A DNA stretch of 64,000 bases from Magicicada septendecula (GCA_034769895.1 CM068369.1:426027479-426091478); one strand, 5' to 3'. Counted from the first letter of the stretch, positions 13,122 through 24,070 are shown. Notes: generated by a model not told the origin, from the sequence alone. A program made the numbers and translations.

Positions 13122-14273
13122 TGTGACGGTACATAAGTCCGTATAAGGATTTAGCAGTACAGGAAAAATAATTTTATTGTGTTTTCATGTGTTAAAAATG
13201 GTTAGGTTAACTTGACACCAAGGTCATGGGCGTACGTGACTTTCAACACATATTTGGACAAAGCAGGCCTCGAACAATGTTAAAAAACATCATAACCAAT
13301 ACGAAATCGCAACAACGGAGGCATAAGACAATGCCGTCATCCGTTTTAAACAAAAGAATGATGATGGAATAACCCTTCCACCTGGGTGAATTGTACAAAG
13401 ATGTCCGCCCCAGTCTGCAACATACACTCAGAGCGTTAGCACGCTAAAAATTTCGGTGGCGTAGTTTTGCCAGTAAAAGTGTCTTTGAACAGTTATAATG
13501 TAATTAACAGGTAATCAGCACTTGGTAATGTAACCAGTAACATACAACGTAGATATAAATTCAGTGCAACGAAAGGACAGACTAAACAGTAAAGTTCGCC
13601 GACCACCTGGCTTGAGATGGAGAACGTCTGAGTGGAAACTACAACTACAAACTCAGGAAAGTTTCAAATCCTATAACATTATTCATTTGATCAAATTGAG
13701 CTCAAAATTCTAATTAAAATAAAAAACAAAAAATGTACCAATAATTAATATATGGGGAAATATTGTGTGTGTGTGTGTGTGTGAGAGAGAGAGGATGCCG
13801 GCATTTATAAGTAAATGAGGCATTGGTTTATGTTTTAAGAAACGTAGTAAATCAACTCAAAAATAACTGCAGTCTATTTAAAATGCTCTTGTGGCAAATT
13901 AAGTACTAAAATCGAATAATGAAGATTAATGAATAATTAGTTGAGGGGAAGTATGTAGCCGCCATTTTGTTTCGGGTGTATAAGACTCCATGTTGATTTT
14001 GTGAATGTTAATAATGGCAATTTAGAGATATTAAAACAAAAGTTTTATTTCACGTACATGGTGTTAGACTCATTATTTCGAAAAATCCCAAACTGTTTCT
14101 GTTTCTCGCTTAGTAAAGAACCCTGGACTCAAATAAGAAAGTAATGGTGGTTGTAACGCCACGTGCACGAACCGGATGTGTTGTGAATTACATGGCAAGT
14201 ACAATAATAAAATTATTATCATTATTAAAAAGAAAAAATAGGATTAAAGTTACAATGCCGCCCAGAACAGGGA
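13122..14273 (+). mobile_element. LTR fossil plus primer-binding-like site, family A
   Basis: A candidate LTR runs from TGTGACGGTAC at 13122 to GTTACA at 14254 (about 1.13 kb, the same size as the family's LTR at 19893-21012). A primer-binding-like TGCCGCCCAGAACAGGGA follows at 14256-14273. No polypurine tract precedes it, which fits a 5' LTR. A similar LTR-end plus primer-site block recurs at 21052-21083, beyond the MITE and the LTR element inserted here. No coding region is left attached. A (TG)n(GA)n tract lies at 13764-13795. Confidence 0.45.
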
Positions 14274-14283
14274 CTTAAGAATT

Positions 14284-14473
14284 AAATAAATATCACTATT
14301 ACTTTAACGACTCGGAACACTAGGTTTTTTATAAGTAAAAAAGGCTCAGAGGCCTCTGAAGAAGCCTTTTAAAGGAGAAAACCTGTTAAGGCTGTAAGGT
14401 AAAACTTTTTGCTTTTACTTATAAAAAACCTAGTGTTCCGAGTCGTTAAAGTAATAGTGATATTTAGTTAAGT
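14284..14473. mobile_element. Foldback/MITE family M, copy 1 (tail displaced to 21013-21050)
   Basis: Arms of about 55 bp (ATATCACTATTACTTTAACG..., continuing through GACTCGGAACACTAGGTTTT) face each other across about 70 bp holding CCTCTGAAGAAGCC and GGAGAAAACC. The conserved one-sided tail of this family (AACGGACATGTCATGGACAA) is not here but at 21017, because a 6.5-kb LTR element has inserted between. Copies 2 (32590-32910) and 3 (40016-40270) keep arm and tail joined. No coding capacity. Confidence 0.8.
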
Positions 14474-15180
14474 TGTATTATCTCGTTTTTATTACCTTTA
14501 ATTATTAAATTTTTATTAATTTTATATCTTACCTCTTACGCCAAGGTCCGTTGCACGAAACTGCGAAATACAAATATGACCTTCAGGTTATCTGAATAAC
14601 GTACTCAACTCGCTTTTCAATTGAAACAAATCTAATTTAATTGCATTTTTTATTTTGTTTAGATACACCACTCACTCCTCCTTCTACTTTAATTCACATA
14701 TTATTGCGACTCTTTCTTTCTTTAAAAAAACAGATGTAACATAAAATTTCAGTTTACCATATATATTTATGACCATAATAAAGCGACCCATATTGCCCAT
14801 TCACTCAAAAAAACCCCTTTTATATAATTACTTTATGTCCCCCTTTTATATGTGATCATAACAATTTTGATTTAGATACATTTTACAGTTTACCGTAGCG
14901 TCCCCGTTGACTTCATGGCGCGTCACACACACTATTCCCTTCTTGATAAAAAATATTGTTCCACTGATTTCGGAAACCGCACTTAGTTACTGATTGAGAC
15001 TACTTTACTTTGATTTTACACTATTGATTTATGCATACTGTTATGGTCGGCCGACTTTTTTGCGTCGCACACTGGTTACTGGAACCGCGCGCCACTTTAC
15101 TGACCCGCGCGGCTCTGTAGTTTCTCGTCGACTGGGCGGCAAACTTTATCTGACGATGTGACATTGGGCGGGCATCTCTG
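14474..15180 (-). repeat. Partial 3' LTR of the 14474-21012 element
   Basis: Near-identical to 19893-20615, differing mainly by one small indel (an extra TTGTAACTTATACTAA-like stretch in the right copy). Homology stops near 15180. Confidence 0.85.
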
Positions 15181-15758
15181 TAGAATCAAATGGTTCCAAA
15201 AAGTGTGCCAATTTATGTAACTATTGTTTCAGTTTTCTATAAGGGGAGGGTAAGGAAATCGGGAAGATAAAAGGGTAAGGATTATTAAAAGGTCAAGAAC
15301 TAGGACTAAAGGTAAGGACAAAGCTTCCTCCGAAAATAAAAGTAAATGGAGAAAGCCAAGGCTCGCGTGGGCAGGGGCGCGTCCCTGAAATAGACGAACC
15401 CCACTGGGACAAGTGGGGAACATCTATCCGCTACCACTTACTATTTTATATTAAATTCATAATTTTATAGTTATTTACTTTGTATTCAATTACCAAATTT
15501 AATGTATTCAAACAACTTAACATTTATTTATTAATTTCTCATGATCAACTTCAAATCTCATAAAATAATTTAAACTCATTAGAAAAATTCAACCATATGA
15601 CATTTAAGTCAATCAAAATAATTAAACATTTCAAATTATTTTAATTAAATTAATTATTGAACATACAAGTTCAGTTGCTATCAAAACAATTACAATTCGC
15701 TAATTACTGTTTTCAAAATTAATTCGGTTATTTATTTAACTTGCAAATATTAATATCA
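15181..15758. other. Unassigned interior of the LTR element
   Basis: A purine-rich block (15235-15360) followed by very AT-rich sequence. The minus-strand open frame at 15229-15423 has no recognisable domain. I see no gene here. Confidence 0.35.
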
Positions 15759-16300
15759 CTAGCAAAATACCCGTGCTTCGCTACGGAGTTTCACGTTGTA
15801 CGTAATTGTACAATTATTGCTCGCTTAATAGTATAGGATTAGATAGATTGTACAAATTCTCAACTCTTAGTTTCGCTATTTACATTCATAGCAACAGCTA
15901 TTTATTATTTATTTCGAGAAAATCGTTAGAGCCGTTTCCGAGAAAAAAAAGGACATACATTTATTAATTAATTGAACTTCGAAATTTTCTCGACTATAAG
16001 AACCTGCAAACAACGAAGTTTTTCAATTTAAAACAATGATTAAAAGCTCAGAACTAATTGTATTCGGGGTTTCCAATAAACTGAGATGTCAACCACTTCA
16101 TTTACAAAGTATGCAATTCCCGCGATAAATTTCATGATTTGGTTTTTTGCCCCTGAGGAGTGAAAGTTTTTAAAACCGTTTCTTAGTGAGCACCTAAGAC
16201 CTATGATGAAGCTACGTTCAAAGTTTCATTGATATCCATTCAGTGGTTTCAAGAGATATCGTGATCAGTGAGTCAGTCAGTGGTATTTGGCGTATATAGA
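15759..16300 (-). mobile_element. Non-autonomous Helitron (HINE) 1
   Basis: On the minus strand it starts TCTATATACGCCAAATACCA (5' TC) and ends with the hairpin CCGTAGCGAAGCACGG a few bases before the terminal CTAG at 15762-15759. It sits between A and T on the host strand, as Helitrons do. No Rep/helicase frame; 542 bp. The start and several internal blocks (GTGAAAGTTTTTAAAACCGT) match Helitron 2 next to it. Confidence 0.65.
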
Positions 16301-16309
16301 TATCTATAT

Positions 16310-18183
16310 CTAGCCGATTTACCCAGCGTTGCTTGGGTTCATAATTTATTCATAGGCTCATAGGCACCTATTCTTGTTCTAACGTTATATTACTTGTATA
16401 TTGTATAATCTTCCTTATATTGTTACGTTCGCATTCTCACTGGAGGAATACTCTGTAGCGCACCTGTTTAAGAACATGTCATAAACTGTATTCTTATATC
16501 TGGAGAAGAAATTTGTTGCGCGTGATGCTCCTGCTCGATTTCTAACTCTGGGAGAGGGCGAACAGCTAAATTAGTTTTCAATAAAATGTCTACAGTACTT
16601 GCACGCGCTGCGTATTTACTGTCTTTTATAATTCAGTGTGTTAATGTTGAAATAAGGCATTTGTTAAATTAGTGTCTCCTAAACTTATTCTAACAATACA
16701 ATACCTCTATAGATTTCAGCTTATCAATTTTTAAATTCAAACTGAAGCAAGTGCATTTATATTGTCTGAACACTATGATCTGAATACATTTGCTATCAAA
16801 ACTTTGTTTTTTATACTCGCTTATAACTTACTTCGATCTTAACTTATCCACTTTTAAATTCAAACTGAAACAACTCTGAATTCACACACTGTTAAGAAGT
16901 TTCTTAAGATGCATACACCACCTTTGATATCATAACCTATATCTTTATTTATAAGAACCGTGGACTCTGGCCCCGCTGTCATTCGCGGGATCCGACCTAA
17001 GACTCCCCGGGTTCCATGGATGAACTCCGGGGAAGGCCCGTCGGACGACTCCTGCGCTATTTCCTACGCGGGAGACTTCCACCGATGATATGGTAACCAG
17101 AATCTATTCTATTGGGTTGCCATAGTAACCAGATCTAATAGTTTTTAAGACCCAAAGGATCGTATCGAAAAAAACACTTGTCTCATGTTGGTTCTCCCGT
17201 TGCGTAAAATATTTGTGCCAAGTTTGGTTGAAATCGGTCCAGTGGTTTAGGAGAAGATGTGGAAGACCCCAAAGGACCCCCCGAAGGATCGTATCGAAAA
17301 AACACCTACACTATGTTGGTTCTCCCGTTGAGTAAAATATTTGTGCCAAGTTTGGTTGAAATCGGTCCAGTGGTTTAGGAGGAGATGTGGAAGACCCCAT
17401 CGAAAAACACCTATCCTATGTTGGTTCTCCCGTTGCGTAAAATATTTGTGCCAAGTTTTGTTGAAATCGGTCCAGTGGTTTAGGAGGAGATGTGGAAGAC
17501 CCCAAAGGACCCCCCGAAGGATCGTATCGAAAAAACACCTGTCTTATGTTGGTTCTCCCGTTGCGTAAAATATTTGTGCCAAGCTTGGTTGAAGTCGGTC
17601 CAGTGGTTTAGGAGGAGATGTGGAAGACCCCAAAGGACCCCATTGAAGAAAACACATATCCTATGTTGGTTCTCCCGCTGCGTAAAATATTTGTCCCAAG
17701 TTTGGTTGAAATCGGTCCAGTGGTTTAGGAGGAGATGTGAAAGACCCCAAAGGACCCCATCGAAAAAAGCACCTATCCTATGTTGGTTCTCCCGTCGCGT
17801 AAAATATTTGTGCCAAGTTTGGTTGAAATCGGTCCAGTGGTTTAGGAGGAGATGTGGAACATACATGCATAGATAAAATGGGGGGGTGCCCCTTAGGAGT
17901 GAAAGTTTTTAAAACCGTTTCTTAGTGAGCACCTAAGACCTATGATGAAGCTATGTTCAAAGTTTCATTGATATCCATTCAGTAGTTTTTGCTCTACGTT
18001 GATTCTATGTCAGTCAGTCAGGCAAACTTTCTCCCCCTTTAAAGGTCGAATTTCCAAAAAATCTCTTCTTAGCGGATACCTACATCACATAAGGAACCTA
18101 CATGCCAAATTTCAAGTTTCTAGGTGTTATAGTTTCGGAGATTTCGTGATGAGTCAGTGGTATTTCTCTTTTATATATATAGA
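16310..18183 (-). mobile_element. Non-autonomous Helitron (HINE) 2 carrying a minisatellite
   Basis: The minus-strand 5' end TCTATATATATAAAAGAGAA at 18183 is followed by an AATACCACTGACTCA block shared with Helitron 1. The minus-strand 3' end is GGGTAAATCGGCTAG at 16310, near an imperfect GC hairpin. It contains the 17150-17870 minisatellite. It is non-coding, and the open frames across the array are repeats of the unit. The base after CTAG is not the usual T, so this end is less certain than that of Helitron 1. Confidence 0.5.
17150..17870. repeat. Minisatellite, ~106-128 bp unit, about six copies
   Basis: The core CCAAGTTTGGTTGAAATCGG, followed by TCCAGTGGTTTAGGAGGAGA, recurs near 17218, 17346, 17452, 17579, 17697 and 17814. 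Spacing varies because a short linker (CCCCGAAGGATCGTATCGAA) is present in some units only. Both strands are open in some frames simply because the unit lacks stops. Array growth within Helitrons is known. Confidence 0.92.
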
Positions 18184-18373
18184 TTATTACAACAATTACC
18201 TACACACATATTGTTTATTCAACATTCTACAATACACACCAAGAAATTTACTAACCTTTATTTACAAATCGTCATCATTAATTATTCAGTTATATCACAC
18301 TTCATTGTCCAAGGTTGCGAGGTCAGGACCAATAAACAAACTATTTAAAATTGTCCATTTGTGAATTTAAGGC

Positions 18374-19675
18374 TCAACCTCCATCGTCACAAATTAGCCT
18401 TGGTTTCGGATAACAATTTTCAATTTTATTTGCATTCCACATACGGTTACCTTGTGTATAGTAACCATAAAATTTCAGTTTATTCATTTTACCATAATAA
18501 TCATATACCAGGTCAACATTATTTGTTTCTGTCCAGTCTCCATTAGTAGTTATATTCATTATCAAGTCAGTTATTTTTTCATCATAAAGTAAATTATTAT
18601 TATTTAAACATGTATCATCAAAATAATCTTCACTCTCTATTTTAACAGGTAAGTACTTCAAATCATTTAACATCTCTTTCAACTCATTATAATTTCTCTG
18701 CAACCTATATAATTCTATTTCTTTGTCAACACACAACTCTCCATCTAAATCTTTCTCATCATAACACCATATCACACTTTCAACCCCATTCCACACAGAG
18801 GGTACAACCTTATACAAAAAAGGGAAACAATGCAAATCTTTCACTAATAAGGGTCTTTTGCCCTCCAATAATAACATTTTTGAACACCTTGGTTCATCGC
18901 AAATAAGGGGAAAATTTTCCCTCTGCCCTGCACATTCATCTACTCTCTCTCTCCATTCTTTTTCTAATTCATCAACACTAATTACTACTTCGTTGCAACA
19001 TATAACGCTCTCTCTCTCACTCACTATTTCACTATCTACTTTCAAGGTATCACTCTCTAATACCACCCTTTCAATCACATTACCACTTTCAATATCATTG
19101 TTAGCATTTGTTATCTTACTCTCTACTACCACATTTTTAATTATATTCTCATTTTCAACATTATTGTTATCACTTGTTAATTTCTTACTGTCATTATTAC
19201 TCTTGCTTTTGATCCGTTCTTCTACTGACTCTACTATTCTCTCAATATCTTGTTTCAATTCGTTACAACTATTATCGCATTTTATTTTTACTTCATCAAT
19301 GTCAAATTTAAGTACATCAAATTTACAATTAAATTCGCTTTGAATTTCATTCAGTTTTATATCGTTATTGTCTAAACGATTATTTAATTCGTTAAATTTG
19401 TTATTCTGAATATTGAATTTAGCGTCAGAATCACTCTTTATTTCGTTAAATTTTATCTCTAACATTGCATGTTGCTTTTCTGAACTCTCTTTCATGCTAC
19501 ACACCATGCTACATAAGTATTTCATCATATCATTATCATCAGGTTTTTTATTCTGAATTGGCGTTGAATGAATTCCTTCATCCATAATTTTTGATTCTGT
19601 TTCGCTTAATTCGATATTTATTTGGCTTTCGTTTTCGATGTCAGTTACGCTGACATTCTCATTATTACCTGCCAT
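18374..19675 (-). CDS. Gag-like protein of the family A LTR element
   Basis: A 433-codon frame starting MAGNNENVSVTD, about 200 bp inside the 5' LTR and downstream of the primer-binding-like site, which is the position of gag. Residues about 55-165 form a heptad-rich coiled coil (repeated FNEIKSD / LNNRLDNN / LNEIQSEF). Residues 170-235 are Asn/Ser/Glu-rich. The rest has a distinct, more hydrophobic region with GQRENFP and a Trp/Tyr-rich C-terminus. I see no CCHC zinc knuckle. It shares GNVIERVVLESDTL-type and GQR-NFP motifs with the frame at 23206-23865, so both belong to one protein family. I infer a structural nucleocapsid-type role from position only. This is an element gene, not a host gene. 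Confidence 0.6.
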   Translation of the reverse strand: MAGNNENVSVTDIENESQINIELSETESKIMDEGIHSTPIQNKKPDDNDMMKYLCSMVCSMKESSEKQHAMLEIKFNEIKSDSDAKFNIQNNKFNELNNRLDNNDIKLNEIQSEFNCKFDVLKFDIDEVKIKCDNSCNELKQDIERIVESVEERIKSKSNNDSKKLTSDNNNVENENIIKNVVVESKITNANNDIESGNVIERVVLESDTLKVDSEIVSERESVICCNEVVISVDELEKEWRERVDECAGQRENFPLICDEPRCSKMLLLEGKRPLLVKDLHCFPFLYKVVPSVWNGVESVIWCYDEKDLDGELCVDKEIELYRLQRNYNELKEMLNDLKYLPVKIESEDYFDDTCLNNNNLLYDEKITDLIMNITTNGDWTETNNVDLVYDYYGKMNKLKFYGYYTQGNRMWNANKIENCYPKPRLICDDGG

Positions 19676-19892
19676 ATCTATATTGTAAATTTACTACTTT
19701 TCTTTATTTACCTATACTGCTCTTAGACTTATTTCTACAACATCTTATATTTACTCTAATCTTAACTCATTGTCTTGCATACTTTACGTAATTTTTCCGT
19801 ATCGTTATTTAACCTTCAACCATACTTGTATTCGCTTTTAGGTGCCGATTTATAATTATTTTACAAATCGAGTCTCTGTTCGCTGCGCCAAC

Positions 19893-21012
19893 TGTATTAT
19901 CTCGTTTTTATTACCTTTAGTTATTAAATTTTTATTAATTTTATATCTTACCTCTTACGCCAAGGTCCGTTGCACGAAACTGCGAAATACAAATATGACC
20001 TTCAGGTTATCTGAATAACGTACTCAACTCGCTTTTCAATTGAAACAAATCTAATTTAATTGCATTTTTTATTTTGTTTAGATACACCACTCACTCCTCC
20101 TTCTACTTTAATTCACATATTATTGCGACTCTTTCTTTCTTTAAAAAAACAGATGTAACATAAAATTTCAGTTTACCATTGTAACTTATACTAATATATA
20201 TTTATGACCATAATAAAGCGACCCATATTGCCCATTCACTCAAAAAACCCCCTTTTATATAATTACTTTATGTCCCCCTTTTATATGTGATCATAACAAT
20301 TTTGATTTAGATACATTTTACAGTTTACCGTAGCGTCCCCGTTGACTGCATGGCGCGTCACACACACTATTCCCTTCTTGATAAAAAATATTGTTCCACT
20401 GATTTCGGAAACCGCACTTAGTTACTGATTGAGACTACTTTACTTTGATTTTACACTATTGATTTATGCATACTGTTATGGTCGGCCGACTTTTTTGCGT
20501 CGCACACTGGTTACTGGAACCGCGCGCCACTTTACTAACCCGCGCGGCTCTGTAGTTTCTCGTCGACTGGGCGGCAAACTTTATCTGACGATGTGACATT
20601 GGGCGGGCATCACTGCCTTGCCGGCGAACGAATTTCATCGCCGTTCACAGCCTTCGTTGTCGACTTTTTTAGTAGCTGTATATCTGGCACACAGGATTTA
20701 CGTGTGCTGTGCTTCGACGATATTTCACAGCCTTTACTTTCGTTTATGTAAAGTTATGCGCTCCGCAGATGTTGGTGTTTGTGCATTTGTGAGTGGACGT
20801 CACACAGACGCAAAGTTCTTAGAATTGTGACACAGTCAACAACATGACATTCCTTTATAAATATTTCAACACAGTGTGTAATGCTTTTTATTGTTTAGGC
20901 TGCGGGTTAGATTCAAACAAGGACTGGACACCTATATGAAATGATTTGAAGTATTTTAAAAGATGAAAACCGAAATTAATAAAAAATAAAAAACCTAATT
21001 CGCCCCATTACA
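19893..21012 (-). repeat. 5' LTR of the 14474-21012 element
   Basis: 1120 bp, TG...CA ends on the minus strand, adjoining the primer-binding-like site at 19873-19892. It is the best-defined LTR of family A and served as the reference for the LTR fossils at 1-1170 and elsewhere. Confidence 0.85.
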
Positions 21013-21050
21013 AAGTAACGGACATGTCATGGACAACGAAATCCAAGAAT
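21013..21050. mobile_element. Displaced tail of MITE copy 1
   Basis: AAGTAACGGACATGTCATGG, followed by ACAACGAAATCCAA, is the one-sided tail of foldback family M. It was cut off from the body at 14284-14473 by the LTR element. Confidence 0.85.
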
Positions 21051-22600
21051 AAGAATTAAAGTTATACTGCCGCCCAGAACAGGGACTTTATTGTTTATAT
21101 ATATAAAAATTAAAGTTACAAATTTATATACCTATAGTTAATGTTATTAGAATATCCATATTGAATTTCTTTTTAACTGCCACCACTCGCTCTGAACATC
21201 ATAGTTATATTCAGACTGATGTCATTTGAGTCTGTAGGTATGAGTTTCCATGTTACCTCACGCAAAGCATTAGAGAGTCACGTGACTATTTTGAGGGGTA
21301 TGCTGCAAGTAAGCATAAGAGTGAGTGAGAGGGCAGAAGTGCAAGTGAGACAGGCTTAGGTAGCATAGACACTGCTACCTACAAAGCTGCCAACATTGCA
21401 GTATGGTCATTTGTCATTGGCCAGTTAAAGTTTATTTGAATGTGTCTTGTGCATATAATTTTATGCAAAGTCAATTGCATATAAAATTTTATATAAACAT
21501 TTATTTGAATGTGCCTTGTGTGTGTTACATTGTGAAAAATATTGTTTATCTTATTTTCAGTTCCATCATGATAATAGTTTGATTTTGAAACCATTTTTAT
21601 TGCAAAGTGATGAAGAGAAATTTATTATTTAGCATCATGGGAGCAGATTATAGAGAAAAGGAGAGAACAAAATTTAGATACGCATCAATTTTTTGTAGAT
21701 TATTGCAAAGCTTTTCACAAATTACCGAGGTCGATACTGTGGAGACTTTTAGAAAATGGAGGCATTTTTTTTTTGCTTTTCTTACTTTTAAGTAGTCGAG
21801 CCGCTCTCTGGTTTTGTTATCTCATTCAAATAACAAACTGTTATTACTTTTGGTTTCATACACAAATCTATTTCATGAAGTAGTCTACATAACAAACTTC
21901 TTGAAATTTCTGGAATATATTCATCATTCAGTATTTTAGCACCATCAAAACTATGGCATTCAAGGTGGTGGTAAATTAAATTTGTAAAACTGGTGAATTT
22001 TTTGTCTCGAAACAGATATACAAAATTCATCATACTTCAATTTTCTTGCACTGTCGTAAGGTTTATTTGATTTCTTGTTTTTGGTGTAGACTTCTTTTCA
22101 CTCACTCCACACAGTGAACTAACTTTTTTCACTGCAACACATGCTGAGATTTTCCTCTTCAATTGTTTTAAATAACACATTTAATTTTTATTGTTATATT
22201 GGAGTGTTAGTGGTCTCAATTTCTACTAGTAATTTTATACAAACCACTTCAATAGCTTATTAGTTTCCATGCTTCAGGGCAGGAGGCGGGTGGAAATCCG
22301 CTTGAAACTAGTTTGAACGGCGTTGGAAAAACGGGCTAGCGTATATTAAAGACAAAAGTCGTTGGCCAAAATTAATTAAAATTACATATCAATTTATATT
22401 TTTCTGAAATTAAAATATATCAAAAATGAGATCTCACAAAAATATGTAAAAAGAGAGAGTGCGAATATATAGAAACTAAAAAGAGGGGAGGGAGTATAAA
22501 GAGAAAGAGAAAAGTACTGGTTTGCGAGTTAAAAATTGTTTGTGTATTATAATGTTTTTGTCTCAAAACTTTTGTCAATTAATTTAGTTGTTTTACAACA
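21051..22600. other. AT-rich stretch with LTR-end remnant at 21052-21083
   Basis: Begins with a second copy of the LTR-end plus primer-site block (CTGCCGCCCAGAACAGGGAC). The rest has no recognisable gene. The short frames at 21607-21795 (+) and 21788-22033 (-) show no known domain and have the composition of surrounding sequence. Confidence 0.4.
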
Positions 22601-24070
22601 GTAAAAAGAAAATAGTGTGATTTTTGGTAAAATAAATAAGCTTTGTTGTGGATCTAACCATGTGTTAGTTAGTTATTACGCCTAATCACCATAACCTATA
22701 TTCTGTACCAAAAGGCTCGCCTAAACGAACTTGGAAGAGTTTTTTTTTAATAAGGGATATAAATTATTTAGTAAATTATTTCTTTTGGGGAAGAGTGTAA
22801 TTGGTTTTGATATTTAATCCACAAAATATCGTGGCGACCTTGAGGGCTGTTGGGAATTTTTTTTTTTTGTAATAAGGTAAGATGAAGTAAGATTGTCAGA
22901 ATCGGGATAAGTATATTCTTCTTGCGTTTTATTTTTTTTGTAAAGTTAACAATCAGCGACCCCTGCCAGGATGCTTGTATAAATTTTTATATGAGTTAGG
23001 CCTGCTTTAAAGTACAGAAAGAGTTTTTGGTTTACGGCGTTTTTGTATTGTTTGAATAATTTGTAGAGGTTACAAAGTGTTATTTGTATAAATTATGATT
23101 AGAGGTTGTCATTTTTAATGAGTGGTAATGTAAAACACTGGGTTAAATTTTAAAATTCTTTGTATATTTGAATATACGATTTACGTAAATTATATTATTC
23201 AAAAATGGAAAATAAAGATGGTGAAGGTAGTTTAACTGAATCAGCTATAATGAGTGTTTCGGGGGCGCAGTCAACAAAAGAAAGTAGTAGGCCGAATGAT
23301 GAATTTTTTAAAAAAACGTTTTGATGAAATGAAAGAACAAAACGTTAAGTTCGAAAGTAATTTCAATGAACTAAATGAAAAAATGAGCGAGAATACCAGT
23401 GTAGTAAAACAGATTGATAAACGTTTCGATGAGGTAATTGAGGCACAAAAACAAATTGTTGAGAAAATGAAAGAGTGGAGACGAGATACAGGTAAATGTA
23501 ATGAGAATAAAAATAACCAGTTAAGAGAGAATAAGGTAAGTGATAGTGAAAATAATAGTGATAACTATAATAATGATATAACAAGTAATAATGGTGATGT
23601 AATTGAAAATGTGGTATCAGAGAGTGATACATTGAATGATAGTAGTGATAATGAGAGTATAGAAGGAGTAGAGGTTAGTGGTGAGGTAATAGTTGTTGAT
23701 GAGATTGAAAGAGTGTGTAAGGAGAGTTTAAGCGAGTATGGTGGGCAGAGGGCAAATTTTCCCAGTGGTGTAAGTGGATTAAAGACTCCACAAGTGTTTT
23801 TTGAGGACAAAGGTTTATGTGGGAGACGAGGTGTCTCCAAATGGTCCCTTAAGGTTTTGTTGTGATGTACCTGGTAAAGCCAGGATGTATTTAAATAATG
23901 GTGTGTTGCCCTTTGCATGTGGCACCTTGAGGGCTGTTGGGAATTTTTTTTTGTAATGAGGTAAGTCGTAAGTAAACGGGGTAAGTATTTCTTGTGTTTT
24001 TAATTGTAAAGTTACACTTGCTAAAACTTTCTCACAGACTGAAAATGTTAATACACACACTGACAGCATT
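22600..24070 (+). mobile_element. LTR retroelement fossil with gag-like region, family A relative
   Basis: An LTR-like tail ends near 22830, followed by the primer-binding-like TGGCGACCTTGAGGGCTGTT. A gag-like region starts around 23206 (MENKDGEGS...) and runs to about 23865. A short block including ACCTTGAGGGCTGTTGGGAA recurs at 22840 and 23925, an internal direct repeat. The element is broken and small, with no pol recognised. Relative to 18374-19675 it is a diverged family member in the opposite orientation. The upstream LTR limit is not defined. Confidence 0.5.
23206..23865 (+). pseudogene. Gag-like fossil, coiled coil
   Basis: The recognisable product is rich in Lys, Glu and Asn, with a coiled-coil stretch (FDEMKEQNVKFESNFNELNE) and a following Asn/Asp/Ser-rich part. 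It shares with the 18374-19675 protein a GDVIENVVSESDTL-type motif and a GGQRANFP motif about 60 residues later. Known data give no function. By position after a primer-binding-like site it is gag. It is broken and much shorter than its relative. Confidence 0.5.

Larger units (their letters stand above)
14474..21012 (-). mobile_element. LTR retrotransposon (family A, Gypsy-type), broken, inserted in MITE copy 1
   Basis: Reading on the minus strand: 5' LTR 21012 to 19893 (1120 bp, starts TGTAATGGGGCG, ends GATAATACA); primer-binding-like GTTGGCGCAGCGAACAGAGA at about 19892-19873; gag-like frame 19675-18374; then a partial 3' LTR at 14474-15180, nearly identical to the corresponding part of the 5' LTR. 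The 4-bp duplication AAGT flanks it (14470-14473 and 21013-21016). MITE copies 2 and 3 show the uninterrupted target. Two Helitrons lie within. It is broken; no pol is recognisable. Four-base duplications and this organisation suit Ty3/Gypsy, but without pol the assignment is tentative. The high LTR identity suggests a fairly recent insertion. Confidence 0.82.

Noticed and set aside
14345-14400. Intact, active hammerhead ribozyme in MITE copy 1
   Set aside because: Core order is suggestive, but stem III register and cleavage-site bases do not fit cleanly; reported only as a possible relic.
17150-17870. CRISPR-like array
   Set aside because: Units are contiguous, over 100 bp and lack short unique spacers; the genome is eukaryotic.
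17341-17876. Long open frames on both strands with repeating Trp/Arg-rich or His/Asn-rich peptide units
   Set aside because: They are translations of the minisatellite inside a non-coding Helitron; both strands are open only because the unit lacks stops.
18374-19675. Domesticated host gene
   Set aside because: It sits between an LTR with a primer-binding-like site and the rest of an LTR element, in gag position; nothing suggests host use.
21788-22033. Minus-strand 81-codon frame
   Set aside because: No recognisable domain, ordinary composition, no splice or promoter context.
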